Part shown: piece by piece, positions 23,168 through 31,344 of the stretch
Position numbering within the stretch: the stretch's first letter is position 1
How the letters are laid out: every line of letters begins with the position of its first letter
From: Streptomyces lincolnensis
GTDB lineage: Bacteria > Actinomycetota > Actinomycetes > Streptomycetales > Streptomycetaceae
Length of the DNA: 64,000 nt
Reading direction: 5' to 3'
NCBI RefSeq assembly: GCF_021173675.1
Contig: NZ_JAIHON010000004.1
Span: 1 to 64,000 of the forward strand
Notes under the pieces: model-generated
What the model saw: the letters and a program-made list of their open reading frames with translations, nothing else
Told to the model about the DNA's origin: nothing
The model's database searches: none
Program-made: the position numbers and the translations under genes

Positions 23168-25606
23168 GTGGCGACATGGCTCTATCGGCTCGGTCTCGGC
23201 GCCCACCGCCATCGGCGGCTCGTCCTGGCGGCCTGGCTGGCCGTGCTGGCCGGCGCCGTCTGCGCACTGGTCGTCCTGGGCGGCAAGCTCGACAACGAGT
23301 TCACGATTCCCGGCTCCGAATCCCAGCAGGCGCAGGACACGATGGCCGAGGACTTCCCGGCCGCCGCCGGGACCAGCGCCCAGATCGTGTTCACCGCGCC
23401 CGAGGGAGCGAAGCTCACCGATCCGCAGGCCACGCAGGGCATCCGGCGCACGCTGGCGGCCGCGCAGGACGCCCCCCAGGTCGCCGCCGTCATCCCGCCC
23501 GACAAGGCCGGCACCGTGACCCCCGACGGGCGCACCGCGCTCGCCCAGGTCAACTACGACGTCAGCCGCTCCGATCTGGACGACGGCACGCTCGACTCCC
23601 TGGAGAAGACCACGAAGGCCGCCGAGGAGGCGGGTCTTGAGGTCTCCGTCGGCGGTCAGGCGTACGGCAACGGCGTGCTCACCCCGAGCGTCCTCGAACT
23701 GCTCGGTGTCGTGGTCGCGTTGGCGGTGCTCGCTCTCACCTTCGGCTCGCTGCTCGCCGCCGGGATGCCGCTGCTGACCGCCTTCGTCGGCGTCGGCACC
23801 GGGCTCGCCGGGCTGCTGGCGGTGTCCTCGGGGGTGACGGTGTCGTCGACCGCGCTGAGCCTCGCGCTCATGCTCGGTCTCGCCGTCGGCATCGACTACG
23901 CGCTGTTCGTGCTGTCCCGGCACCGGGCGCAGCTCGCCCAGGGGATGGACCCGCGCGAGTCCGCGGGACACGCGGTCGGCACGGCGGGCAGCGCGGTGGT
24001 CTTCGCCGGGACGACGGTCGTCATCGCGCTCGTGGGGCTGGTCGTGGTGCGTATCCCCTTCCTTACGGTCATGGGCCTGAGCGCGGCGGCGACGGTGCTC
24101 ATCGCCGTCCTGGTCGCGGTGACGCTGCTACCGGCACTCTTCGGCCTCGCGGGGACACGGCTCGCGCCCCGTCCGGGGTCGCGGGCGGCACGCCGGGCGG
24201 CGGCTGCCGCGGGGACTGTTCCCACGGGGAACACCGCTGCGGGGACTGTTCCCCTGGAGAAGGCCGCCGCGAGGGCTGTTCCCTCGGGGAACACCGCCGC
24301 GGAGACCGTTCCCCCGGGGAACACCGCCGCAGCGACTGATCCCGCCGGAAACGGCGCCGCGGGCAGTGTTCCCCGAGGGAACGGCTCCGCGGCGGTTCCC
24401 CCCGAGCCCCCGGCAGGGACCGCCGGAAGCACCACGGAGACGGCCTCCCTCATGGGCCGGCGCTGGGCCCGGCTCGTCACACGGCGCCCCCTGCTCGTCG
24501 TCATCGGCACCGTCGCCGCCCTGGTGACCCTCGCGCTGCCCGCCGCCGACCTGCGGCTCGCGCTGCCCGACAACGGCACGGCGGCGCACGGGACGTCGCA
24601 GCGCGAGACGTACGACACCGTCGCCGAGGCGTTCGGGCCCGGCTTCAACGGGCCGTTGCTCGTGCTGGCCGAGGCGGACACCCAAGGGGAGGCGGGACAG
24701 CGGCAGGTGGCCGCCGTGGCGGGGCGCCTGAACGAGCTGCCGGGCGTGGTGAAGATCGGTCAGCCGCAGTACGCGCCCGGGTCCGGGCGGGCGGTGATCC
24801 AGGTCGTGCCCGAGGGCGGACCGCAGGACGAGTCCACCCAGGACCTGGTGGACGTCATCCGCGACGACGCGTCCACCCTCAAGGGGGAGACCGGCGCCGC
24901 CGTGTCCGTCACCGGTACCACGGCGATCGGGATCGACGTCTCGGACCGGCTGAGCGCGTCGCTGTTGCCGTTCGCGGCCGTGGTCGTCGGGCTCTGTCTC
25001 ATCCTTCTGCTGCTGGTCTTCCGTTCACTGGTCGTGCCGGTCAAGGCGACCATCGGCTTCCTGCTGTCGGTCGGGGCGTCCTTCGGCGCGGTCGTGGCGG
25101 TGTTCCAGTGGGGCTGGCTCGCCGACGCGCTGGACGTGGCCCGGACCGGACCCGTCGTCAGCTTCCTGCCGATCGTGCTGATGGCCGTGCTCTTCGGCCT
25201 CGCGATGGACTACGAGGTCTTCCTCGTGTCCAGCATGCGGGAGGAGTGGGTGCGCACCGGCCGGGCCGAGGACGCGGTGGTCGACGGGGCCGGGCATGCC
25301 TCGCGGGTGGTGACGGCGGCGGCGCTCATCATGTTCGTCGTCTTCGCCAGCTTCGTGACGACGGAGGACGCCATCGTCAAACCCATCGCGTTCTCCCTGG
25401 CGTTCGGAGTGCTGGTGGACGCCTTCGTCGTACGGATGACCCTCGTGCCGGCGGTCCTGGCGATGGTGGGGCGCGGCGCCTGGTGGCTGCCACGCGGTCT
25501 CGACCGGGCGCTGCCCGACCTGGACATCGAGGGGGCGCGGCTGCATGAGCCGGCCCGGAAGGAGCCCACCCGGCCGTTGACCGAAATCAATGCGGGGTCT
25601 GGCTGA
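23168..25606 (+). CDS. MMPL/RND-family transporter
   Basis: 812 residues with a GAGGAG ribosome-binding site before GTG 23168. The topology is that of MmpL proteins: one span, an extracellular domain, five spans (for example VVVALAVLALTFGSLLAAGMPLLTAF, LALMLGLAVGIDYALFVLSRHR, AVVFAGTTVVIALVGLVVV), a cytoplasmic loop, and the duplicated half (LLPFAAVVVGLCLILLLLVF, PIVLMAVLFGLAMDYEVFLVSSMREE). GIDYALF and AMDYEVF are the proton-relay Asp-Tyr pairs. The central cytoplasmic loop has been enlarged by six 10-residue repeats (24209-24388). It likely exports lipids or antibiotics under TetR control. Confidence 0.93.
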   Translation: MATWLYRLGLGAHRHRRLVLAAWLAVLAGAVCALVVLGGKLDNEFTIPGSESQQAQDTMAEDFPAAAGTSAQIVFTAPEGAKLTDPQATQGIRRTLAAAQDAPQVAAVIPPDKAGTVTPDGRTALAQVNYDVSRSDLDDGTLDSLEKTTKAAEEAGLEVSVGGQAYGNGVLTPSVLELLGVVVALAVLALTFGSLLAAGMPLLTAFVGVGTGLAGLLAVSSGVTVSSTALSLALMLGLAVGIDYALFVLSRHRAQLAQGMDPRESAGHAVGTAGSAVVFAGTTVVIALVGLVVVRIPFLTVMGLSAAATVLIAVLVAVTLLPALFGLAGTRLAPRPGSRAARRAAAAAGTVPTGNTAAGTVPLEKAAARAVPSGNTAAETVPPGNTAAATDPAGNGAAGSVPRGNGSAAVPPEPPAGTAGSTTETASLMGRRWARLVTRRPLLVVIGTVAALVTLALPAADLRLALPDNGTAAHGTSQRETYDTVAEAFGPGFNGPLLVLAEADTQGEAGQRQVAAVAGRLNELPGVVKIGQPQYAPGSGRAVIQVVPEGGPQDESTQDLVDVIRDDASTLKGETGAAVSVTGTTAIGIDVSDRLSASLLPFAAVVVGLCLILLLLVFRSLVVPVKATIGFLLSVGASFGAVVAVFQWGWLADALDVARTGPVVSFLPIVLMAVLFGLAMDYEVFLVSSMREEWVRTGRAEDAVVDGAGHASRVVTAAALIMFVVFASFVTTEDAIVKPIAFSLAFGVLVDAFVVRMTLVPAVLAMVGRGAWWLPRGLDRALPDLDIEGARLHEPARKEPTRPLTEINAGSG
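24209..24388 (+). repeat. In-frame 30-bp tandem repeats inside the MMPL gene
   Basis: Six consecutive 30-bp units encode variants of A-G-T-V-P-x-G-N-T-A (for example AGTVPTGNTA, AETVPPGNTA, AGSVPRGNGS). Most DNA copies contain a gttccc...ggggaac dyad. They sit in the loop between the two transporter halves and are followed by a Pro-rich stretch. Confidence 0.9.
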
Positions 25607-25649
25607 ATTAGTCGCGCCCGACCGCGCTCGACTGAGAGGTAAAACACGG

Positions 25650-25695
25650 CGTCGGTCTGTCTTCCGGGTTTACCGGAAGGTGGGCCGACGTTTTT
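25650..25695 (+). terminator. Intrinsic terminator after the MMPL gene
   Basis: CGTCGG (25650-25655) pairs with CCGACG (25685-25690) and CTTCCGG (25661-25667) with CCGGAAG (25673-25679), followed directly by a T5 run (25691-25695). This is one of the few U-tract terminators in the window and ends the DUF2993-MMPL operon. The following 280 bp up to the polyketide synthase gene are AT-richer and presumably carry its promoter. Confidence 0.85.
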
Positions 25696-25975
25696 GTGCT
25701 GCTAATTGTTTCCGGCGGGGAAATTTACTCCGGAACATTTGATTCCACTAGAAACCCTGTGTTTGACTGAAGTCACCGAATCGACAACCGGTTCGAACGG
25801 GGGAGAGTCAGACCAACTCTTCTTTCACCTTTCATGCGCCCTTCCGGCGTATCTCCACTGGATAGTCTGACCTGCGCAAAGACGCCCTGGTCGGATTCAT
25901 CGGCACGCACGATTCCCTCTCCCGCCGTCGGCCCCACGCGGCCAATTTCCGCTGCCCGAAAGCAAGGGAACACGC

Positions 25976-27061
25976 ATGCATCTCGAAGAGAAAATCGCTC
26001 CTGCCCGCCGGGGTCTGCGCGCCGCTGCGCGCCCGGTCATCACCGGCTCCTCCCATTCCTTTCCGGAAACCCGGAGCAGCCAGGACGACCTGTGGCAGGA
26101 ATTCTTCCTGGACCACTACGAGGGTTTCCCGCTGGCCCGCCGGATATTCGAGAATTCCGGAATCAGCTCCCGCTCCACGGCCGTGGACCCGCGCGCCGAG
26201 AAGGCGGTGTCCGGCTGGAGCACCGGACAGCGCATGGAGCGCTACATCGAGGAGGCCGTGCCCCTCGGTAAGCGCACCGTCTCCAACGCCCTGGAGTCCG
26301 CGGGCCTGGCCCCGTCGGACGTGGGCCTGCTGGCCGTGGCCTCCTGTACCGGCTACACCACGCCCGGCCTCGACCTGAGGCTCGCGGACGAGCTGGGCAT
26401 GAGCAGCAAGGTGCAGCGCCTGTTCATCGGCCACATGGGCTGCTACGCGGCCGTCCCCGCACTCGGTGCCGTCTCCGACTTCGTCGCCTCGCGCGGCCGG
26501 CCGGCGGTGCTGCTGTGCCTGGAGCTGACCTCGCTGCACGTCCAGCCGCCCACCCGGGACATCGAACAGATCGTGGCGCACGCGCTGTTCGCCGACGCCG
26601 CCGCGGCGGTCGTCCTGGAGCCCGACGCCGGCTCCGGCTTCGAGGTCATCGACGTCGTCGCGGTCACCGACCACAGCACCGCCGACCACATGAGCTGGCA
26701 GATCACCGACCTCGGCTTCAAGATGGGCCTCTCGCCGAAGGTCCCCGACGTGCTCGCCCAGCACGTCGGCGAGGTGGTCCGCGACCAGCTGCTCGCCCCG
26801 CACGGGATCACGCCCGAGGAGGTCACCGGCTGGGCCGTGCACCCCGGCGGCAAGCGCATCCTGGAGGTGGTCGGCGAGCGGCTCGATCTGCCCGCGGGCG
26901 CGCTGGACGCCTCCTACGGCGTCCTCGACGAGTGCGGCAACTGCTCCTCGCCCACCGTCCTGATGGTCCTGGAGCGCCTGCCCCGCAACGACGGCCCGGT
27001 GGTCGCCCTGGCCTTCGGCCCCGGCCTCACGCTGTACGCGGCACTGCTGCGCCGGTCCTGA
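25976..27061 (+). CDS. Type III polyketide synthase
   Basis: 361 residues. The chalcone-synthase fold is identified by the catalytic triad Cys146 (IGHMGCYAAVPAL), His279 (WAVHPGGKRILE) and Asn312 (LDECGNCSSPTVLM), and by the closing GPG loop (FGPGLTLYAALL). It loads an acyl-CoA starter and extends it with malonyl-CoA to give pyrones or phenols. It is not RppA-like in the residues around the Cys (RppA-type enzymes have QLGCAAGG), so tetrahydroxynaphthalene synthesis is unlikely. The next genes encode a sulfotransferase and a PAPS supply route, implying that the product is sulfated. ATG 25976 has only a weak ribosome-binding site (AAGGGAA). Confidence 0.92.
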   Translation: MHLEEKIAPARRGLRAAARPVITGSSHSFPETRSSQDDLWQEFFLDHYEGFPLARRIFENSGISSRSTAVDPRAEKAVSGWSTGQRMERYIEEAVPLGKRTVSNALESAGLAPSDVGLLAVASCTGYTTPGLDLRLADELGMSSKVQRLFIGHMGCYAAVPALGAVSDFVASRGRPAVLLCLELTSLHVQPPTRDIEQIVAHALFADAAAAVVLEPDAGSGFEVIDVVAVTDHSTADHMSWQITDLGFKMGLSPKVPDVLAQHVGEVVRDQLLAPHGITPEEVTGWAVHPGGKRILEVVGERLDLPAGALDASYGVLDECGNCSSPTVLMVLERLPRNDGPVVALAFGPGLTLYAALLRRS

Positions 27062-27133
27062 CACCGGCCCGGCCCCGCACGGCCCCGCGGAGCCCACGTC
27101 GCGTCCCGGACCCGCCGCCCGCCGCCCGGCACG

Positions 27134-27172
27134 TTCTCCCACCCTCGGCTTCGCCCGAGCGGGGGACCCCCG
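27134..27172. repeat. Streptomyces-type interspersed hairpin repeat
   Basis: The stretch ctcccaccctcggcttcgcc-cgagcgggggacccccgtgacg holds the CTCGG-cttcgc-CCGAG hairpin flanked by C- and G-runs. I recall near-identical sequence recurring between genes across Streptomyces genomes. It lies in the 261-bp gap between the polyketide synthase and sulfotransferase genes. A three-copy CCGAAGCA tandem follows at about 27228-27251. Confidence 0.55.
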
Positions 27173-27322
27173 TGACGACGTACGCCGATCCGACCGAAAC
27201 GCGGCACAGGCCCTCCCTCGGCTCGCCCGAAGCACCGAAGCACCGAAGCACCTTCCAGCACAACCCACGGACGCCCGCCCACGGACGCCCACCCAAGGAC
27301 GCACGGAAGGAACAGCTGCGCC

Positions 27323-28492
27323 ATGCCCATCCCGACCTCACCGGGCCAGGTCTTCGTCACCGGCACCGGACGCTGCGGCTCGACCCTGGTCTCCGAGCTG
27401 CTGCGCGAGCACCCGCAGGTCCTCAGCCTCTCGGAGCTCTTCAACCACCTCACGGACATGTACCGGATCACCGCCCGGGTCTTCCCCGAAGGCCCCCTGA
27501 CGGCCGCGGAGTTCTGGGACGTCCTGTCCTCCCGCAACGCCGTCAACCGACTGCTGACGGCCCATGGACTGGCCCCCAGGGAAGTCCTCTACCGTCCCTC
27601 CGCGGCCACCCGCTTCCAGGCCGACACCGGCATCCCGGCCGTCCTGCTGACCACGCTCCCGCACCTCACCGACACCCCCGACGAGTTGTACGACGAACTG
27701 GAGGCGGCCGTCGCCGGGTTCCCGGACGCCCGGGCCGGCGAGCACTACCACCGCCTGTTCGCCTGGCTGTGCGCCCGCTTCGGCAAGACCCTGTGGGCCG
27801 AGCGCAGCGGCGGCTCGCTGATCCTCGCCGGGCAGTTCCGCGACCACTTCCCGGACGCCCGCTATCTGCACATCGTGCGCGACGGCCGGGACACCGCGCT
27901 GTCGATGAGCCGCCACACCGGCTTCCGGATGGCGGCGGTGGTGATGGCGCTGCATCTCACCCTCGGCCACGACCCGTACGCCGAGACCCCCGGGCAGGAC
28001 CTCGAACGGGACCTGGGCTTCGTACCGGACGAGCTGCTGCCGTTCCTGCCGAATCGTTTCGACGCCGAGGCCGTACGCGACTACCGGCTCCCCGTCTCGC
28101 TGTTCGGCACGTACTGGGCCGACGAGATGAAGCGCGGCATGGAGGCGATGTCCGCGCTGCCGCGGGAGAACGTGCTGCACCTCTGGTACGAGGACCTGCT
28201 CGCCGAGCCCGAGGAATCCCTGCACCGGATCGGCGAGTTCCTCGGCGCGGACTTCGTGGACACCGACTGGGAGCGCCGGAGCGCGGCCAGGGTGGGCGCG
28301 CCCTCGTCGTCCTGGCGGGACCTGCCCGACGCCGAGCGCGAGGAGCTGGAGCAGGCGTGCGACGCCGGGTTCTCCGTGCTCGCCGCACACGGCGTCGTCC
28401 GCACGACCGGCACGACGGCTTCGGCGGCTGCTTCCACGGCCGCTACGGCCCCGACGGCTGCGACGGTTTCGACGGCAAGGAGCAGCGCATGA
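27323..28492 (+). CDS. PAPS-dependent sulfotransferase
   Basis: 389 residues. The 5'-phosphosulfate-binding loop VFVTGTGRCGSTLVSELL (residues 10-27) and the 3'-phosphate-binding segment IVRDGRDTALSMSRH (about 184-198) are both intact, and the fold continues through LWYEDLLAEPEESLHRIGEFLG, typical of Sulfotransfer_3 proteins. It transfers sulfate from PAPS to a hydroxyl group. The C-terminus is an Ala/Thr-rich tail (ASAAASTAATAPTAATVSTA) that reads into the overlap with cysC (ATGA). Location directly after the type III polyketide synthase suggests that its phenolic or pyrone product is the acceptor. Confidence 0.9.
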   Translation: MPIPTSPGQVFVTGTGRCGSTLVSELLREHPQVLSLSELFNHLTDMYRITARVFPEGPLTAAEFWDVLSSRNAVNRLLTAHGLAPREVLYRPSAATRFQADTGIPAVLLTTLPHLTDTPDELYDELEAAVAGFPDARAGEHYHRLFAWLCARFGKTLWAERSGGSLILAGQFRDHFPDARYLHIVRDGRDTALSMSRHTGFRMAAVVMALHLTLGHDPYAETPGQDLERDLGFVPDELLPFLPNRFDAEAVRDYRLPVSLFGTYWADEMKRGMEAMSALPRENVLHLWYEDLLAEPEESLHRIGEFLGADFVDTDWERRSAARVGAPSSSWRDLPDAEREELEQACDAGFSVLAAHGVVRTTGTTASAAASTAATAPTAATVSTARSSA

Positions 28493-29037
28493 GGACTCCG
28501 CCGACCAAAGGCGCCACGGTGTGGCTGACCGGGCTGCCCAGCTCCGGCAAGACGACCCTGGCGCAGGCCCTGGCCAGCCGTCTCACCAGGGAAGGGCATC
28601 GGGTCGAAGTGCTCGACGGCGACGAGATACGCACCTTCCTCAGCGCCGGCCTCGGCTTCACCCGCGAGGACCGGGACACCAACGTGCAGCGCATCGGCCT
28701 GGTCGCCGAGGTGCTGGCACGCAACGGCATCCTGGCGCTGGTCCCGGTGATCGCGCCGTACGCCGACAGCCGGGAGGCGGTCCGCAAGCGGCACGAGGCG
28801 AGCGGCACCCCCTATCTGGAGGTGCATGTCGCCACCCCGCTCCAGGTCTGCGCCGTACGCGATGTGAAGGGCCTGTACGCGCAGGCCCGCGCGGGGCGGC
28901 TGTCCGGGCTGACCGGTATCGACGACCCGTACGAGCCGCCGCGGTCACCGGACGCGAAGGTGGAGACCCAGCTCCAGTCCGTGGAGGAGTCGGTGCACAC
29001 CGTGCACGCGCTGATGGCCGAACGGGGGCTGCTGTGA
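28489..29037 (+). CDS. cysC: Adenylylsulfate (APS) kinase
   Basis: 182 residues. ATG 28489 overlaps the sulfotransferase stop by 4 bp and has AAGGAG upstream. VWLTGLPSSGKTTLAQALA is the P-loop, VLDGDEIRTFLSAGLGFTREDRDTNVQRIGLVAEVLARNG the APS-binding segment, and PYADSREAVR the catalytic-helix region. It phosphorylates APS to PAPS, here apparently to feed the preceding sulfotransferase. It begins the coupled run cysC-cysD-cysN. Confidence 0.95.
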   Translation: MRTPPTKGATVWLTGLPSSGKTTLAQALASRLTREGHRVEVLDGDEIRTFLSAGLGFTREDRDTNVQRIGLVAEVLARNGILALVPVIAPYADSREAVRKRHEASGTPYLEVHVATPLQVCAVRDVKGLYAQARAGRLSGLTGIDDPYEPPRSPDAKVETQLQSVEESVHTVHALMAERGLL

Positions 29038-29960
29038 CGGCGGTGGCGGCCGAGACGACGGTGGCCGCCCGTCTCGGGCACACCGACGTCCTGGAGTCGG
29101 AGGCGGCGTACATCTTCCGGGAGGTGGCCGGCGAGTTCGAGCGGCCGGTGCTGCTGTTCTCCGGCGGCAAGGACTCCGTGGTGATGCTGCACCTGGCGCT
29201 GAAGGCGTTCGCGCCGGCCCCGCCGCCGTTCGTGCTGCTGCATGTGGACACCGGGCACAACTTCCCGGAGGTGCTCGACTACCGGGACCGTGTGGTGGCC
29301 GCACATGGGCTCACCCTCCATGTGGCGTCCGTCCAGGACTACATCGACCGGGGTGTGCTGCGCGAACGTCCCGACGGCACCCGTAATCCGCTCCAGACGC
29401 TGCCTCTGCTGGAGGCGATCCGGGACGGTGGCTTCGACGCGGTGTTCGGCGGCGGGCGGCGCGACGAGGAGAAGGCCAGGGCCAAGGAGAGGGTCTTCTC
29501 GCTGCGGGACGAGTTCGGCACCTGGGACCCGCGCCGGCAGCGGCCCGAGCTGTGGCAGCTGTACAACGGCCGCCATCTGCCCGGCGAGCACGTGCGCGTC
29601 TTCCCGCTGTCCAACTGGACCGAGCTGGACGTGTGGCAGTACATCGCCCGCGAGGGCATCGAGCTGCCGTCCATCTACTTCGCGCACGAGCGGGAGGTGT
29701 TCCTGCGGTCCGGCATGTGGCTGGCGCCGGGCGCGTGGGGCGGTCCGAAGGACGGCGAGCCGGTGGAGCGGCGCCGGGTGCGCTACCGCACCGTCGGCGA
29801 CATGTCCTGCACCGGCGCCGTGCTCTCCGAGGCCTCCGAGGTCGGCGAGGTGATCGTCGAGATCACCGCCTCCCGGCTCACCGAACGCGGCGCCACCCGT
29901 GCCGACGACCGGCTGTCGGAGGCCGCGATGGAGGACCGCAAACGGGAGGGGTACTTCTGA
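29034..29960 (+). CDS. cysD: Sulfate adenylyltransferase subunit 2
   Basis: 308 residues. GTG 29034 overlaps the cysC stop (GTGA). The PP-loop ATPase motif VLLFSGGKDSVVMLHLALKAF, the HVDTGHNFPEVLDYRD segment and FGGGRRDEEKARAKERVFSLRDEF are the standard CysD signatures. With CysN it makes APS from sulfate and ATP. It ends with KREGYF, the conserved CysD C-terminus. A 124-bp spacer separates it from cysN. Confidence 0.95.
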   Translation: MTAVAAETTVAARLGHTDVLESEAAYIFREVAGEFERPVLLFSGGKDSVVMLHLALKAFAPAPPPFVLLHVDTGHNFPEVLDYRDRVVAAHGLTLHVASVQDYIDRGVLRERPDGTRNPLQTLPLLEAIRDGGFDAVFGGGRRDEEKARAKERVFSLRDEFGTWDPRRQRPELWQLYNGRHLPGEHVRVFPLSNWTELDVWQYIAREGIELPSIYFAHEREVFLRSGMWLAPGAWGGPKDGEPVERRRVRYRTVGDMSCTGAVLSEASEVGEVIVEITASRLTERGATRADDRLSEAAMEDRKREGYF

Positions 29961-30051
29961 CGTGACCGCCGACCTGACGACTTTCGGCCATCCCCCGCAT
30001 TTCACCGCCGCCCTGATGGTGCGCGGCATCTTCCAGGAAGTCAGGTCCCGG

Positions 30052-30075
30052 CTGACCACCGGGCCCGGCGGTCAG
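30052..30075. promoter_or_regulatory. 24-bp palindrome immediately before the cysN ribosome-binding site
   Basis: CTGACCACCGGG (30052-30063) is followed without a loop by CCCGGCGGTCAG (30064-30075); eleven of twelve pairs match. It directly abuts the AAAGG Shine-Dalgarno (30076-30080). It may be an operator or a structure controlling cysN translation within the operon. Confidence 0.4.
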
Positions 30076-30084
30076 AAAGGACAC

Positions 30085-31344
30085 GTGAATCCCATGGCCA
30101 CCGCCCAGCCCTCCGAGGCCGCGGCCGAGGCGGACCTGCTCCGCTGGGCCACGGCCGGCTCGGTGGACGACGGCAAGTCCACCCTCGTGGGCCGACTGCT
30201 GCACGACTCGAAGTCCGTCCTCGCCGACCAACTGGAGGCCGTCGCCCGCGCGTCCTCCGGCGAGGGCCCCGACCTGGCCCTGCTCACCGACGGGCTGCGC
30301 GCCGAGCGGGAGCAGGGCATCACCATCGACGTCGCCTACCGCTACTTCGCCACCCCCCGGCGCCGGTTCATCCTGGCCGACACCCCGGGGCACGTGCAGT
30401 ACACCCGCAACATGGTCACCGGCGCCTCCACGGCCACGCTGACCGTGATCCTCGTCGACGCCCGCAAGGGCGTGGTCGAGCAGACCCGGCGGCACGCGGC
30501 CGTGGCGGCGCTGCTGCGGGTGCCGCACGTGGTCCTCGCCGTCAACAAGATGGACCTCGTCGACTACGAGCAGTCCGTGTTCGCGGACATCGCCGCGGAG
30601 TTCACCCGGCACGCCGCCGGACTCGGCATCGCCGAGGTCACCGCGATCCCGATCTCCGCGCTCGCCGGCGACAACGTCGTAGAGCGGTCCACCCGTATGG
30701 ACTGGTACGCGGGACCGACCGTCCTCGCGCACCTGGAGAGCGTCCCCGTCGACGACGAGGCGAACGACGGACCCGCCCGGTTCCCGGTCCAGTACGTCAT
30801 CCGCTCCGGCGACGTCCGCCTCTACGCCGGTCAGGTCGCCGCCGGTGCGCTGCGGGTCGGCGACCGGGTCACCGTGCTGCCGTCCGGGCGCACCACCACC
30901 GTCACCGGCATCGACGTGCTGGGCGCGCCGGCCGAGACGGTCCGCGCTCCGCAGTCCGGCGGGCTACGGCTCGCCGACGACCTGGACGTCTCCAGGGGCG
31001 ACCTGATCGTCCCGGCGGCGGCACCTCCGGCGCTGTCCCGGGACGTCGAGGCCACCGTGTGCCATCTGCACGAGCGGCCGCTCAGGCCCGGGGACCACGT
31101 CCTGCTGAAGCACACCACGCGCACCGTGCGCGCGGTGGTCCGCCGGATCCCCGGGCCGGGACGGCTCGACCTGAACGAGATCGGCCGGATCGCCCTGCGC
31201 ACCGCCGAACAGCTGGCGTTCGACCGGTACGAGGACAGCCGGCGCACCGGTTCCTTCGTACTGATCGACCCGGCCGACGGCTCCACGCTGACCGCGGGCA
31301 TGGTCGGCGCCACCGTTCCGGGGCCTCCCGATGCGCCTGCCTGA
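30085..31344 (+). CDS. cysN: Sulfate adenylyltransferase subunit 1 (GTPase)
   Basis: About 419 residues from GTG 30085, or 416 from ATG 30094; the AAAGG at 30076-30080 favours the GTG. The frame is open upstream to a GTG at 29962, but that part lacks family features. EF-Tu-like GTPase motifs are present: SVDDGKSTLVGRLL (G1), ITIDVAYRYF (G2), ILADTPGHVQYTRNM (G3) and NKMDLVD (G4), followed by two beta-barrel domains. It stimulates CysD by GTP hydrolysis. It has no fused APS kinase domain, consistent with separate cysC. Its end overlaps the start of the substrate-binding protein gene by 14 bp. Confidence 0.93.
   Translation: MNPMATAQPSEAAAEADLLRWATAGSVDDGKSTLVGRLLHDSKSVLADQLEAVARASSGEGPDLALLTDGLRAEREQGITIDVAYRYFATPRRRFILADTPGHVQYTRNMVTGASTATLTVILVDARKGVVEQTRRHAAVAALLRVPHVVLAVNKMDLVDYEQSVFADIAAEFTRHAAGLGIAEVTAIPISALAGDNVVERSTRMDWYAGPTVLAHLESVPVDDEANDGPARFPVQYVIRSGDVRLYAGQVAAGALRVGDRVTVLPSGRTTTVTGIDVLGAPAETVRAPQSGGLRLADDLDVSRGDLIVPAAAPPALSRDVEATVCHLHERPLRPGDHVLLKHTTRTVRAVVRRIPGPGRLDLNEIGRIALRTAEQLAFDRYEDSRRTGSFVLIDPADGSTLTAGMVGATVPGPPDAPA

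Noticed and set aside
25976..27061. Assignment of the type III polyketide synthase as RppA (tetrahydroxynaphthalene synthase)
   Set aside because: Sequence around the catalytic Cys (IGHMGCYAAVPAL) and the N-terminal half do not fit RppA-type enzymes, and no P450 or other melanin-type partner is adjacent.
25832..27304. Minus-strand open frame opposite the type III polyketide synthase
   Set aside because: The plus strand has an intact Cys-His-Asn triad; the minus frame shows only Gly/Arg/Asp/Val composition.
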